NCBI RefSeq assembly: GCF_009724685.1
Contig: NZ_WMEF01000003.1
Coordinates: 310,001-374,000 of the forward strand
From: Lysinibacillus cavernae
GTDB taxonomy: Bacteria > Bacillota > Bacilli > Bacillales_A > Planococcaceae
Direction of reading: 5' to 3'
DNA: 64,000 nucleotides
Part shown: one piece after another, positions 1-10,958 of the stretch
Position numbering within the stretch: the first letter of the stretch is position 1
Layout: each line of letters begins with the position of its first letter
The notes under the pieces: generated by a model
What the model was told of the DNA's origin: nothing
The model's input: only the letters and a program-made list of their open reading frames with translations
The model's database searches: none
Program-made: the position numbers and the translations under genes

Positions 1-487
1 CACCAGTAGAAAAACCAGTAGATGTTTTCACATAGTCAGCACCTGCTGCCACAGCCAACTCACATGCTTTCACTTTTTCTTCGTCTGTTAATAAGCATGC
101 TTCAATAATGACTTTGACAAGTGCGCTACCTTTAGCTGCTTCCACTACTGCCGCAATATCTGCTTGTACAAGTTCATAGTTTTTATCTTTTAAGGCACCG
201 ATATTAATAACCATATCTACTTCTTGTGCACCGTTAGCAATCGCATCTTTTACTTCAAATGCTTTCAATGCTGGCGTGTTAGCACCAAGTGGGAAACCAA
301 TAACCGTACAAACTAAAACGTCTGAACCTTGTAATAACTCGCTACTGCGCTTCACCCATGTTGGATTTACACAAACAGAAGCAAAGTTAAATTGTTTTGC
401 TTCAGCACATAGTTTTTCAATTTGTTCCTTTGTTGTTTCAGCCTTTAATAATGTATGATCAATCATACGCGCAAAATTTTGTTCCAT
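1..487 (-). CDS. deoC: deoxyribose-phosphate aldolase (DeoC), C-terminus cut off by window edge
   Basis: DeoC cleaves 2-deoxyribose 5-phosphate to glyceraldehyde 3-phosphate and acetaldehyde in cytosolic deoxynucleoside catabolism. The 162 visible codons start at an ATG preceded by a GGAGAAGGAG-type ribosome binding site and show the family pattern: MIDHTLLK near the N-terminus, CVNP, the VIGFPLG segment, EVDMVINIG and the KTSTG motif whose first lysine (K154) corresponds to the Schiff-base lysine of the family. Roughly 60 residues, including the second conserved lysine region (GFKxAGG), lie outside the window. It is the last visible gene of the minus-strand series downstream of mtaB. Identification is secure; completeness cannot be judged. 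Confidence 0.93.
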   Translation of the reverse strand, partial: MEQNFARMIDHTLLKAETTKEQIEKLCAEAKQFNFASVCVNPTWVKRSSELLQGSDVLVCTVIGFPLGANTPALKAFEVKDAIANGAQEVDMVINIGALKDKNYELVQADIAAVVEAAKGSALVKVIIEACLLTDEEKVKACELAVAAGADYVKTSTGFSTG

Positions 488-591
488 TGTTAAACGCTCC
501 TTCTCCAAGCAAGATGTACGTACCTCTTCGAATCATACCATTTTTTCACGTTGGCGTCTAATTTCTTTCTTCGATAAACATTTATGAAATG

Positions 592-1353
592 CTATGATAA
601 CGTTCTTAGAAACTCAGCTAAATTAAAATACGCTGTTAATGGCTTTTTTCGCCCATCTTTATGCCACTGGTGATAAAGATGAAAAACGGTATGGATGTCG
701 CCATTATGACACCTTTCAACTAGATAGTAGATGCATTGTAAGCTACGCCAATAATCAAACATAACGGCAGTTAAACTCTTTTCTAAGTAACTCGCTGCAC
801 CAAAATCATCTAGTGAGTAGTTACCATATTGTTTTTTATACAGGTTGATCATCTCACGCTCTATCTCAAGCTCTTCATTGAATTGTTTGGGAGACAATAG
901 TAACTTTTTAGATAAATATTCACACATACCTTCTTCAAACCAAATACTATCATTTCTTTCATCTCCAAACTCATCTATAAATAAATCTGAGTGATGGGTT
1001 AATTCATGCGCTAAAATACATGAAATGTGCTCAATATCAATTGACCTGTAATATTGTTCTACCCTTTTATTTTGTTTACCATCCAATTGTTTTAAATAAA
1101 ATTGGCGCCATTCATTTACATTTGGACTCATGTAAATAACATCTTTGTTTGTGTAAGCAGGGATTGAAATACTTGAAAAAATATTGGTAGCTATTTCTTT
1201 TGATGTCCATATAATAGCTTTTGGAAGTTCCGTTAATCCATAGTTTTCTTCCAATATTTTCTTGTACTCCTTTAATCGTTCAGTAAGTTGATCAATAGCT
1301 GGTATGTTCTGTTCCATTTCCTCTCTAGTTTCATAGGCAAAAATTTGCTTCAT
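592..1353 (-). CDS. uncharacterised HExxH zinc metalloprotease (gluzincin-like)
   Basis: I do not recognise a named family. The 253-residue protein has no signal peptide or membrane segment, so it is probably cytosolic. HELTH at residues 116-120 supplies two zinc-ligand histidines and the catalytic glutamate, and WFEEGMCEYLS at about 138-148 gives a downstream glutamate, the arrangement of gluzincins (M1/M48-like and related peptidase folds). The N-terminal 60 residues look helical and charged. It stands alone: the mtaB terminator lies upstream and deoC follows after about 100 bases. Substrate is unknown. A peptidase role is inferred only from the zinc motif. Confidence 0.7.
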   Translation of the reverse strand: MKQIFAYETREEMEQNIPAIDQLTERLKEYKKILEENYGLTELPKAIIWTSKEIATNIFSSISIPAYTNKDVIYMSPNVNEWRQFYLKQLDGKQNKRVEQYYRSIDIEHISCILAHELTHHSDLFIDEFGDERNDSIWFEEGMCEYLSKKLLLSPKQFNEELEIEREMINLYKKQYGNYSLDDFGAASYLEKSLTAVMFDYWRSLQCIYYLVERCHNGDIHTVFHLYHQWHKDGRKKPLTAYFNLAEFLRTLS

Positions 1354-1419
1354 ACTCTGTCACCTTCTGACTTTTTTTGTCTCATTATTATAACATTGAA
1401 ATTGGAACTATCATCCAAC

Positions 1420-1455
1420 AAAAAAGGTTGCCTACAAAAGCAGGCAACCCTTTTT
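1420..1455 (-). terminator. intrinsic terminator of mtaB
   Basis: GGTTGCCT and its complement AGGCAACC form a G/C-rich stem flanked by A and T runs, placed a few bases beyond the mtaB stop. The A/T runs on both sides would allow it to work in either direction. Confidence 0.85.
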
Positions 1456-1459
1456 CATA

Positions 1460-2794
1460 TTAATTAACTGTTTCTAAAACTCGTACAAATTGTCCTTGTG
1501 AATGTGGATAACCTGCTTGCGTTATTTTTACCTTTACAAGCTGTCCAATCAGACTTTCTGGACCTTCAAACACTATTTTTAAGTAATTATCTGTATAGCC
1601 CGTTAGAAGACCTTCCTCTTCACTGCCATCTTGGACAAATTCTTCAGGGATCACTTCTAATACTCGATCTTCAAAACGAGAGGCATATTCTTTTGCCAGT
1701 TGATCGTTTAAAGAGATAAGTCGATGTACGCGCTCGTTTTTAATGTCTTCATCAATTTGATCCTCCATACGTGCAGCTGGTGTGCCTGTGCGTGGAGAGA
1801 ATGGGAAAACATGTAGCTCCGAGAATTTATGATCACGAATAAAGTTGTATGTTTCCATAAACTCTTCCTCTGTCTCACCTGGGAAGCCAACAATGACGTC
1901 AGATGTTACAGCTAAATCAGGTAATGCTTCATGTAATTTCGTTAAACGTTCACCGAAAAATTCCATTGTATATTTACGACGCATACGTTTTAACACCGTA
2001 TCAGAACCAGATTGAATCGGAATGTGTAAATGGTTAACGACAATTTTCGATTCACGTAGTACTTCAATGACTTCATCCGTCAATTGACTTGCCTCAATGG
2101 ACGAAATACGAAGACGTTTTAAGCCTTTTACATTAGCCTCTAAATCGCGTAGTAACTGGGCAAGATTATAATCTTTTAAGTCTTGTCCATAACCACCTGT
2201 ATGAATACCTGTTAATACTATTTCAAGATAACCAGCGTCTACTAGTTGCTGTGCTTGATGTAATACTTCTTGTGGATCACGAGAACGCATTAAGCCTCGT
2301 GCCCATGGAATAATACAAAATGTACAGAAGTTGTTACAGCCTTCTTGTATTTTTAATGAAGCACGTGTACGGTCTGTAAATGCGGGTACATCTAATTCTT
2401 CATATACACGATTTTTCATTATATTACGTACAGCATTAATTGGTTGACGCTCTGTACGATATTCATCGATAAAACCAAGTAATTTTGTACGATCCTGCGT
2501 GCCTACAACAATATCAACTCCAGGAATCGCCATAATTTCCGCAGGGGATGTCTGTGCATAGCATCCCGTTACACAAATAACTGCATCAGGATTTTGACGA
2601 ATTGCACGACGAATCACCTGACGTGATTTCTTATCTCCAGTATTGGTAACTGTACAAGTATTAATGACATAAACGTCTGCTTGATGATCAAATTCTGTAC
2701 GATCATAGCCTTCTTCCTTGAACAGTTGCCAGATTGCTTCTGTTTCGTAATGATTTACTTTACAGCCAAGTGTGTGAAAAGCCACTTTTGACAA
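1460..2794 (-). CDS. mtaB: tRNA t6A37 methylthiotransferase MtaB (YqeV)
   Basis: MtaB is a radical-SAM enzyme that adds a methylthio group to N6-threonylcarbamoyladenosine-37 of ANN-decoding tRNAs. The 444-residue length is typical. The N-terminal UPF0004 domain carries cysteines 11, 47 and 78 for one iron-sulfur cluster, and the radical-SAM CxxxCxxC is at 153, 157 and 160 (CNNFCTFC). A C-terminal TRAM-like segment follows about residue 370. It lies 15 bases after rsmE, so the two are probably cotranscribed, as in other Bacillales. The related MiaB acts on i6A; the N-terminal HTLGCKVN sequence and the neighbourhood with rsmE, prmA and dnaJ favour MtaB. Confidence 0.94.
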   Translation of the reverse strand: MSKVAFHTLGCKVNHYETEAIWQLFKEEGYDRTEFDHQADVYVINTCTVTNTGDKKSRQVIRRAIRQNPDAVICVTGCYAQTSPAEIMAIPGVDIVVGTQDRTKLLGFIDEYRTERQPINAVRNIMKNRVYEELDVPAFTDRTRASLKIQEGCNNFCTFCIIPWARGLMRSRDPQEVLHQAQQLVDAGYLEIVLTGIHTGGYGQDLKDYNLAQLLRDLEANVKGLKRLRISSIEASQLTDEVIEVLRESKIVVNHLHIPIQSGSDTVLKRMRRKYTMEFFGERLTKLHEALPDLAVTSDVIVGFPGETEEEFMETYNFIRDHKFSELHVFPFSPRTGTPAARMEDQIDEDIKNERVHRLISLNDQLAKEYASRFEDRVLEVIPEEFVQDGSEEEGLLTGYTDNYLKIVFEGPESLIGQLVKVKITQAGYPHSQGQFVRVLETVN

Positions 2795-2809
2795 GGCTGA
2801 ACACCTCTT

Positions 2810-3547
2810 TCATTCAAATTCATAGGATATGGCAGATAGCGCATAGAGTGGCGCTGTTTCTGCTCGTAAAATTCTTGGTCCTAATGACATCGTTTGAGCG
2901 CCTGCTTGTAGCAGAGCCTCTGACTCTTGACGAGAAATGCCCCCCTCTGGACCAAAGATAATAAGCATTGATTTCGACTTCTTATCATACACGTTTTTTA
3001 GCTTCTCCGCAAACCTTGTGCGTTTTTCTGCCTTTGCATCCTCTTCATCTGCAATAAAAACGGCATCGAAATGATCTATTTGTTGTAACAACTGTTTACA
3101 TGTAACTGGCTCATAAATTTTAGGAATATGTGTGCGATGGGCTTGTTCGGCTGCCTCTTTGGCAATTTTTTGTAATCTCTCTTGCTTTTTCGCCCCTTTT
3201 TTCTTGTCCCATTTTACAATAGAACGCTCAGCTTCAAATGGCAGTAAGGCAAACATTCCAAGCTCTGTCGCTTTTTGTGTTATCAGCTCAAGCTTATCAC
3301 CCTTGGGCAAGCCACAAGCTACCGTTACTTGAATAGGTAGCTCTGGTGAAGGGATGGTTTGTCCTGTTGCCTCAATCACTACCTCATCACCTTCAAATGC
3401 TTCAATTGTGCAAATATGAGCGGTGTTTTGTGCAACAACAACGATTTTGTCGCCCTGCTTCATGCGCATCACTCGCTCAATATGCCGTGCATCTTCTCCA
3501 CTAATACGTGCATTTTCTATGGCTGTTTCAATAAAATAACGTTGCAA
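2810..3547 (-). CDS. rsmE: 16S rRNA (uracil1498-N3)-methyltransferase RsmE
   Basis: RsmE methylates N3 of U1498 in helix 44 of 16S rRNA. The 245-residue protein has the small N-terminal PUA-like RNA-binding part (about 1-70) and the C-terminal SPOUT knot with FGPEGG (about 198-203), LGPRILRAETA and a short tail that together form the SAM pocket. It sits between prmA and mtaB on the same strand, the usual order in this phylum. A hairpin between prmA and rsmE may reduce read-through, but the three still read as one translation-related cluster. Confidence 0.94.
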   Translation of the reverse strand: MQRYFIETAIENARISGEDARHIERVMRMKQGDKIVVVAQNTAHICTIEAFEGDEVVIEATGQTIPSPELPIQVTVACGLPKGDKLELITQKATELGMFALLPFEAERSIVKWDKKKGAKKQERLQKIAKEAAEQAHRTHIPKIYEPVTCKQLLQQIDHFDAVFIADEEDAKAEKRTRFAEKLKNVYDKKSKSMLIIFGPEGGISRQESEALLQAGAQTMSLGPRILRAETAPLYALSAISYEFE

Positions 3548-3576
3548 GTTACACAGTCCTTTCTTGTAGGAATAGA

Positions 3577-3616
3577 AAACGCCAAATCACAAGCACACGG
3601 CTCACGACTTGGCGCT
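3577..3616 (-). terminator. hairpin between prmA and rsmE
   Basis: AACGCCAAATC pairs imperfectly with GACTTGGCGCT across an 18-base loop just after the prmA stop. The T run is short, so it may attenuate rather than end transcription. Confidence 0.45.
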
Positions 3617-3628
3617 TCCTCAGTCAAG

Positions 3629-4570
3629 TTATAGTGGACGACGGGCAATGATAGCTACCCAATCTTCCATTAATAATACTTCTTCAATCACAAAGCCTGA
3701 AGCTTCCAGTGCTGCTTTAACATCATCGCGTTTCGCCCCAATGATGCCTGAAGTGACATATAATCCACCTGGTTTCACAATTGTATACGCGTCGTCAGTG
3801 AAAGACATAATGATTTCTGCCAAAATATTAGCTACAACCACATCCGCTGGTTCTTTTACAGTATCCAATAAGTTGCCATGGAATACAGCTACTTTGTCTT
3901 CCACTTTATTTAATGCAACATTTTCTTGTGCTGAACGAACAGCTACCTCATCTAAATCGAGAGCATGCACATTTTTGGCACCGAGTAATGCTGCACCAAT
4001 AGACAATACACCTGAGCCTGTGCCTATATCGACAACCGTATCTCCTTCTTTGATGACCTTTTCAAGTCCTTGTAAACACATTACAGTAGTTGGGTGTGTA
4101 CCTGTACCGAATGCCATACCAGGATCTAATTCGATAATCAATTCATCTGTTGAGACGGGTGTATAGTCCTCCCATGTCGGAACAATCGTAAAGCGTTCGG
4201 AAATCTTGACAGGATGGTAGTATTGCTTCCAGGCAGTTGCCCAATCTTCCTCATTGACTTCAACAATGGATACGACATTTTCACCAATATCAATGTTAAA
4301 ATTCGTTAGATTTGTAATGGCTGCTTTAATTTCTTCGACTGTTTCATTTAAAAAGCTAGACTCCGATAAATAAGCTTTAACAATAACGCCATCTTTCGGA
4401 AAATCATCTTCATTTAGTGCATAAATTTCACCATATTGATCTTCACGTGGCTTCGCAAATTCTGCGGAATCTTCAATGACAACACCACTTGCACCTGCTT
4501 CATGCAAAATATTCGAAATTGCTTCTACCGCTTCATTTTTTGTATGAATGGATAATTCTGACCACTTCAC
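3629..4570 (-). CDS. prmA: ribosomal protein L11 methyltransferase PrmA
   Basis: PrmA trimethylates lysines and the N-terminus of ribosomal protein L11. The 313-residue protein has an N-terminal substrate-recognition domain (to about 105), the conserved [14 protein letters not shown] stretch (149-162) and a class I SAM site [10 protein letters not shown] (181-190), with an NPPY-like VVANILAE segment further on. It follows dnaJ by 21 bases. This dnaJ-prmA-rsmE-mtaB order is the one found in Bacillus. Confidence 0.95.
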   Translation of the reverse strand: MKWSELSIHTKNEAVEAISNILHEAGASGVVIEDSAEFAKPREDQYGEIYALNEDDFPKDGVIVKAYLSESSFLNETVEEIKAAITNLTNFNIDIGENVVSIVEVNEEDWATAWKQYYHPVKISERFTIVPTWEDYTPVSTDELIIELDPGMAFGTGTHPTTVMCLQGLEKVIKEGDTVVDIGTGSGVLSIGAALLGAKNVHALDLDEVAVRSAQENVALNKVEDKVAVFHGNLLDTVKEPADVVVANILAEIIMSFTDDAYTIVKPGGLYVTSGIIGAKRDDVKAALEASGFVIEEVLLMEDWVAIIARRPL

Positions 4571-4591
4571 GTAGCTCTTCAGCTCCTCTAA

Positions 4592-5710
4592 TTATTCACC
4601 TTGAAATTTTTTCTTAATTTTATCGAATAGTGAACTACCTTGTTCTTCAGGGATATCTCCACTAATTTCGGCAAACTCTCGTAATAATTGCTTTTGTCTT
4701 TCAGTTAATTTTTCTGGTGTCATGACTTTCACCGTTACATACTGATTACCCATACCATAACCATGAACATTTTTAACACCTTTATCCTTTAGACGGAATT
4801 GAGCACCTGACTGTGTCCCGGCTGGGATACGAAGCTTAACTTTACCGTGAACGGTTGGTACTTCAATTTCATCGCCAAGCGCCGCTTGTGGGAATGTTAG
4901 TCTCAGTTCATAGTAAATATCATCCCCATCACGTTCAAAATCATTGTGACCTTGAACACGGAACATAATATATAAATCCCCTGCAGGCCCACCGTTTATA
5001 CCTGGTTCACCTTGACCAGATACACGAATTTGTTGTCCATCATCAACACCTGCTGGAATTGTCACTTTAATTTTCTTGCGTTTTTGAACTTTTCCTTCTC
5101 CACGACAAGTTGAACATTTTTCTTGGATGATCTTACCTGTACCATGACATGTCGAACATGCACGTCGGTTCATCATACGACCAAATGGTGTATCCACTGC
5201 CTGATTGATTTGTCCAGCACCTTTACATGTCGAACATGTTTCAGGTTGCGTACCTGGTTTCGCTCCTGAGCCATGACACGTATCACAAGTTTCATCTTTA
5301 GGAATTTCAATTTCTGTCTCTTTCCCAAAAATAGCTTCCTCAAATTTGATATTCATGCGATATTGCAGATCATCACCTTTGCGTGGCGCATTTGGATCTT
5401 GACGACGTCCACCACCGCCAAAAAATGAGCTGAAAATATCCTCGAAGCCGCCAAAGCCACCGCCTCCAAAACCACCACCAAAGCCTGCATTTGGATCTTC
5501 ATGACCGAATTGGTCATAACGTGCTTTTTTCTGGTCGTCACTTAATACTTCATATGCTTCTGCGATTTCTTTGAATTTTTCATCTGAACCCGGCTCTTTA
5601 TTAATGTCAGGGTGATATTGTTTTGATAATTTACGGTATGCTTTTTTAATCTCATCTTTCGTTGCCGATTTTGTTAAACCAAGCACCTCGTAATAATCGC
5701 GTTTCTCCAT
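4592..5710 (-). CDS. dnaJ: chaperone DnaJ (Hsp40)
   Basis: DnaJ delivers unfolded clients to DnaK and stimulates its ATPase. The J domain is at residues 1-70 with HPD at 33-35, followed by a Gly/Phe-rich linker (about 75-105), four CxxCxGxG zinc repeats (about 140-215: [32 protein letters not shown]) and the C-terminal client domains. The length of 372 residues is normal. A GGAGTG site precedes the ATG. A strong terminator lies between dnaK and dnaJ, so much dnaJ transcription must come from read-through or from its own promoter; I see no CIRCE in the 227-base gap. Confidence 0.97.
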   Translation of the reverse strand: MEKRDYYEVLGLTKSATKDEIKKAYRKLSKQYHPDINKEPGSDEKFKEIAEAYEVLSDDQKKARYDQFGHEDPNAGFGGGFGGGGFGGFEDIFSSFFGGGGRRQDPNAPRKGDDLQYRMNIKFEEAIFGKETEIEIPKDETCDTCHGSGAKPGTQPETCSTCKGAGQINQAVDTPFGRMMNRRACSTCHGTGKIIQEKCSTCRGEGKVQKRKKIKVTIPAGVDDGQQIRVSGQGEPGINGGPAGDLYIMFRVQGHNDFERDGDDIYYELRLTFPQAALGDEIEVPTVHGKVKLRIPAGTQSGAQFRLKDKGVKNVHGYGMGNQYVTVKVMTPEKLTERQKQLLREFAEISGDIPEEQGSSLFDKIKKKFQGE

Positions 5711-5884
5711 GATTCACACTCCGCTCTGTTTGCATAAAATCTATTGTAACATGCAGTTGATAAAACTGCTTCATTTTTTCGATTAATCATTTCATAAAAT
5801 TGAGGTTTTCACTTCCTAGCAGCTAACGTATGCATCCATTCCACAAACGGTGCCTTTTTACGTGAAGTGACCTTACATCATGAC

Positions 5885-5918
5885 AAAAGCCAAAGCCGCA
5901 AGCGGTCTTTGGCTTTTT
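5885..5918 (-). terminator. intrinsic terminator after dnaK
   Basis: AAAAGCCAAAG and CTTTGGCTTTTT form a long stem with an inner GCCGC/GCGG pair, about 20 bases past the dnaK stop. It separates hrcA-grpE-dnaK from dnaJ. Confidence 0.88.
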
Positions 5919-5937
5919 CACTAAACTGTGTTAATTC

Positions 5938-7791
<1,854 letters not shown>

Positions 7792-7855
7792 CTATTATTT
7801 CAACGCAAGGGATGCGTTTTCTAACTAATTTTTAATTGATTAAATAGTGCATGGA

Positions 7856-8428
7856 CTATTCGTTCACAGATACCATTGTTGGGCGTAGTACACGATCCTT
7901 TAAGATATACCCTTTTTGTAGCTCGCGTAAGACAACACCATTTTCTTTTTCACTATCCTGTTCCTGCATTACAGCTTGGTGAATAGTTGGATCAAATGTC
8001 TCACCTTCTGCTTTAATCACTTGCAGTCCTTCTTTTTCTGTCGCTTCAATTAAAGAGCGGTACACCATTTCAATTCCTTTGATGATCGATGCAGTCTCTT
8101 CAGAAGTTGTCTCTACTTGTAGAGCACGCTCAAAATTATCAAGGACTGGCAATAAATCAGAAAGTAAGTTTTGCGCACGGTACTTTTCAGCAGCCTCACG
8201 GTCTAGCTGATGACGACGACGCATATTATCGAAGTCAGCACGTAAGCGAAGATGACGATTCTCCTCGTCAGCAAGTTTTGCTTGTAGGTCAGCAAGCTTC
8301 GCCTCGTATTGTTCTTCAATTGATAATTCAACTTTTTCTTGAACTTCTGATTGTGCTACTTCCTCTGTTGTCGTCTCAGCTTGTACATCTTCTTGTACTA
8401 GATCTTTGTTTTCAGTTGTTTCCGTCAC
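7856..8428 (-). CDS. grpE: nucleotide exchange factor GrpE
   Basis: GrpE releases ADP from DnaK. The protein has an acidic, probably disordered N-terminus, a long dimerising coiled coil (about 35-105) with the [10 protein letters not shown] signature, and the beta domain ending in [10 protein letters not shown] chose a GTG start (VTETTENK, 190 residues): the sequence GAGGAGG lies six bases before it, and a start at an upstream ATG would place that ribosome binding site inside the gene. It begins 17 bases after hrcA and is cotranscribed with hrcA and dnaK. Confidence 0.93.
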   Translation of the reverse strand: MTETTENKDLVQEDVQAETTTEEVAQSEVQEKVELSIEEQYEAKLADLQAKLADEENRHLRLRADFDNMRRRHQLDREAAEKYRAQNLLSDLLPVLDNFERALQVETTSEETASIIKGIEMVYRSLIEATEKEGLQVIKAEGETFDPTIHQAVMQEQDSEKENGVVLRELQKGYILKDRVLRPTMVSVNE

Positions 8429-8445
8429 TTGAATCCTCCTCATTA

Positions 8446-9474
8446 TCACTCACTACGATTCTTCGTAAAGGCCTGTGTTAAATCCAAGCGCATTACGTCT
8501 AATAAAGCCACGACACGCTTATAATCCATGCGTGTTGGGCCAATAATAGCAATGGCTCCCTGTTGATCATCACCAATGGAATAGGTAGTGGTAATGACAC
8601 TGCAATTTTCCATTTCTAACTGTTTATTTTCTGAACCTATCCGAATGTGAATACCTGCTTCGTTCGGATGGAAAAGGGACTGCACTTGGCTAGTCGTCTC
8701 CATTAAGTCCAAAATCATGCGGACTTTATTTAAATCATGGAATTCAGGTTGGTTGAACATATTCGTTTTCCCACCATAGAAAATTTTACTTTCTGAATTA
8801 TGCATTGTTGCGGTCACGAGTGCGTGAATAAAATCATCCGCTGATCGAATATGTTGCTGTAACACTGCCAGCACTTCAGCTTCAAGGCTTTTATGAAGAT
8901 CCTCTAATGACACACCAATTAAACGATCATTTAAGATATTGACCATTTTTTCTAAATCAGAAGCCGTAAAATCCGGCGGTAAGTTGAACATTCGATTTTC
9001 TACATGACCATTATTCGTCACGATAATCGCTACTGCTGTATCGCTAGAAAGTGGTACAATCGAAAAACGTTTAACACGATGTCTTTGGACATCAGGTCCT
9101 AAAAGTATGGAAGTATACGATGTCAGCTCCGATAAAATATTGGCTGACTTTCGGATAATATGCTCTACCTCTACTAAACGATCATTAAAAATTGATTGGA
9201 TTTGCTGAATGTCCTTGGAATTAATGCCTTGCGGACTCAGCAAATGATCTACATAAAATCTGTAACCCTTTTCTGAAGGCACTCGACCAGAGGAAGTGTG
9301 CGTTTTTTCTAAAAAACCTAATTCCTCTAAATCCGCCATTTCATTTCGAATAGTGGCTGGACTAAATGTAATCCCTTGTTTTTTGGAGATTTGGCGAGAA
9401 CCTACCGGCTGTGCAGACACAATAAAGTCGTCTACAATGACTTGCAATATCTGTAACTGCCGATTTGTTAGCAT
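8446..9474 (-). CDS. hrcA: heat-inducible transcription repressor HrcA
   Basis: HrcA binds CIRCE operators and represses class I heat-shock genes; its activity depends on GroE. The 342-residue form starts at [11 protein letters not shown], directly after AGAGGTGATAATC, which is a better start than the ATG seven codons upstream. The N-terminal winged helix (about 1-90) contains the VGSRQISKK and SPATIRNEM segments; the rest is the GAF-like and dimerisation part. It is first in its operon, so it represses itself through the CIRCE that lies 15 bases before the start codon. Confidence 0.96.
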   Translation of the reverse strand: MLTNRQLQILQVIVDDFIVSAQPVGSRQISKKQGITFSPATIRNEMADLEELGFLEKTHTSSGRVPSEKGYRFYVDHLLSPQGINSKDIQQIQSIFNDRLVEVEHIIRKSANILSELTSYTSILLGPDVQRHRVKRFSIVPLSSDTAVAIIVTNNGHVENRMFNLPPDFTASDLEKMVNILNDRLIGVSLEDLHKSLEAEVLAVLQQHIRSADDFIHALVTATMHNSESKIFYGGKTNMFNQPEFHDLNKVRMILDLMETTSQVQSLFHPNEAGIHIRIGSENKQLEMENCSVITTTYSIGDDQQGAIAIIGPTRMDYKRVVALLDVMRLDLTQAFTKNRSE

Positions 9475-9488
9475 GATTATCACCTCTG

Positions 9489-9515
9489 TTAGCACTCGAC
9501 TAAGAGGAGTGCTAA
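9489..9515 (-). promoter_or_regulatory. CIRCE operator (HrcA binding site)
   Basis: TTAGCACTC, nine bases, GAGTGCTAA: an exact match to the CIRCE inverted repeat, between the promoter and the hrcA start. It is the only copy in the window, so dnaJ is not separately under this operator. Confidence 0.97.
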
Positions 9516-9525
9516 TACTATTATT

Positions 9526-9554
9526 AAGTTATCAAATCCCACATTTTATGTCAA
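9526..9554 (-). promoter_or_regulatory. probable sigma-A promoter of hrcA-grpE-dnaK
   Basis: On the minus strand TTGACA (9549-9554) is a perfect -35 box, followed by a 17-base spacer and a weak -10 TAACTT (9526-9531). The CIRCE begins about ten bases downstream, where transcription would start, which fits HrcA repression. Confidence 0.6.
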
Positions 9555-9563
9555 CGATATCGC

Positions 9564-10709
9564 TCAATCTTCTAGCAAAAATTGTTGAAATACCTCATTG
9601 CCCACAAAACGTCCTTTTCTAGTCAGGCGAACACCAACCTCATCTTGTTCTAAAAGATCCTTTGAAACTAAATCTTTTAAAACCACTTCATAATGAGCAG
9701 ACATTGGTGCTTTAAATTTTTCTTCATATATAGTGTGCATAACACCCTCTGTTTTTCGCAGACCTAAAAACATTTGTTCTTCTCTTTTTTCAGCTTGTGA
9801 TACTTCATGTTCATGAACAATTGGTAGCTCATTAGCTAAAACGGTGTCCATATACTTTTTTAATGGGCCATGATTGGAATAACGTATACCAGCTAGATAA
9901 CCATGAGCACCTGCACCAAACCCCGCATATTCATCATTATCCCAATAAATCTTGTTATGCTCTGAATGATAACCTGGTTTTGCAAAATTACTAATTTCGT
10001 ATTGTTGAAGACCATGTATCGCCATCTGGCGCATCAGCACATCATACATATCTGCCTCTAGATCTTCCGTTGGTAAATGTAGGTTTCCTTTTGTGTACTG
10101 ATTATAAAAAATCGTTTTTGGCTCCACTATAAGGGAGTATGCTGAAAAATGTGGCAAATCAAGAGCAAAAGCTTTTTCTAATGAATCCTCCCATTGTGCC
10201 ATCGTTTGACCCGGTAAGCCATACATTAAATCAATGCTAATATTTTGAAAGCCAATTTTTTTAGCCAAAGCGATTGTTTCATAGACATGTTCGTTACTAT
10301 GCGTACGACCAATTTTCTGTAGCAGCCCTTGGTCAAAAGATTGCACACCCATGCTAAGACGATTGACACCGCCATCAAACAACACTTGCAATTTTGCAGC
10401 AGACAATTCATCTGGATTAGCCTCTGATGTAAATTCTTTCTCACTATGCATTGGAATATACGTACGAATCAATGTAAGAAGTTTTTCTAATTGCAGTGCC
10501 GATAATGCTGTCGGTGTACCGCCACCAAGAAAAATTGTTTCAACTTGGCTAAAACTTGCTGGATATTTTTTTGTAGCAAGTTCCATCTCCTTGCCAAGTG
10601 CTTCTATATACTCATCCACTGGTTGATTTTTAAAGTAAAATTTATTGAAATCACAATAATTACAGATTTGATGACAGAAAGGAATATGAATGTAAACACC
10701 TCGTGCCAT
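9564..10709 (-). CDS. hemW: radical-SAM heme chaperone HemW
   Basis: HemW is related to the oxygen-independent coproporphyrinogen oxidase HemN but acts as a heme-binding chaperone for respiratory enzymes. The chosen start (MARGVYIHIPF, 381 residues) follows AAGGGA by six bases; an upstream in-frame ATG lacks such a site. The iron-sulfur motif is Cys12, Cys16, Cys19 (CHQICNYCDF), followed by GGGTPT and a C-terminal HemN-type domain. The short N-terminus without the extra cysteine of true HemN supports HemW. In Bacillus this gene directly follows lepA; here it is the first gene of its block and 21 kb of other genes separate the two. Confidence 0.93.
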   Translation of the reverse strand: MARGVYIHIPFCHQICNYCDFNKFYFKNQPVDEYIEALGKEMELATKKYPASFSQVETIFLGGGTPTALSALQLEKLLTLIRTYIPMHSEKEFTSEANPDELSAAKLQVLFDGGVNRLSMGVQSFDQGLLQKIGRTHSNEHVYETIALAKKIGFQNISIDLMYGLPGQTMAQWEDSLEKAFALDLPHFSAYSLIVEPKTIFYNQYTKGNLHLPTEDLEADMYDVLMRQMAIHGLQQYEISNFAKPGYHSEHNKIYWDNDEYAGFGAGAHGYLAGIRYSNHGPLKKYMDTVLANELPIVHEHEVSQAEKREEQMFLGLRKTEGVMHTIYEEKFKAPMSAHYEVVLKDLVSKDLLEQDEVGVRLTRKGRFVGNEVFQQFLLED

Positions 10710-10830
10710 AGCAATCCCTTCTTTCTCGTTAAGTCTTTTCATTTCTACATTATAGCGAATCAATAGAAGGAACGCTATGAAACCCTATAATAGAATAAAC
10801 ATATGTTTTTGAACTCTTTCTATAAACAAA

Positions 10831-10868
10831 AATGAGTACGCTAGAAAAAAACTACTAGCATACTCGTT
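10831..10868. terminator. hairpin upstream of hemW (terminator-like)
   Basis: GAGTACGCTAG and CTAGCATACTC form an 11-base stem with an A-rich loop. It lies between the chrA remnant and hemW and probably stops leftward transcription before hemW. Confidence 0.55.
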
Positions 10869-10923
10869 CACTTAGCCTTATATACTTAGAATCTCGAAGA
10901 ACTAACCTATATAATGGCCTAAA

Positions 10924-10957
10924 AAAATCAAAACCATCAAATATTGGTTTTGATTTT
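10924..10957 (-). terminator. intrinsic terminator of the chrA remnant
   Basis: AAAATCAAAACCA pairs with TGGTTTTGATTTT immediately after the chrA stop codon; the stem is perfect over 13 bases. Confidence 0.75.
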
Positions 10958-10958
10958 C

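Noticed and set aside
3609..4166. 185-codon plus-strand frame opposite prmA
   Set aside because: Antisense to prmA, Ser/Thr-rich shadow without a ribosome site.
5050..5300. Regularly repeated CxxCxGxG coding blocks that look like a short repeat array
   Set aside because: They are the four zinc-binding repeats of dnaJ, not a CRISPR or tandem DNA repeat.
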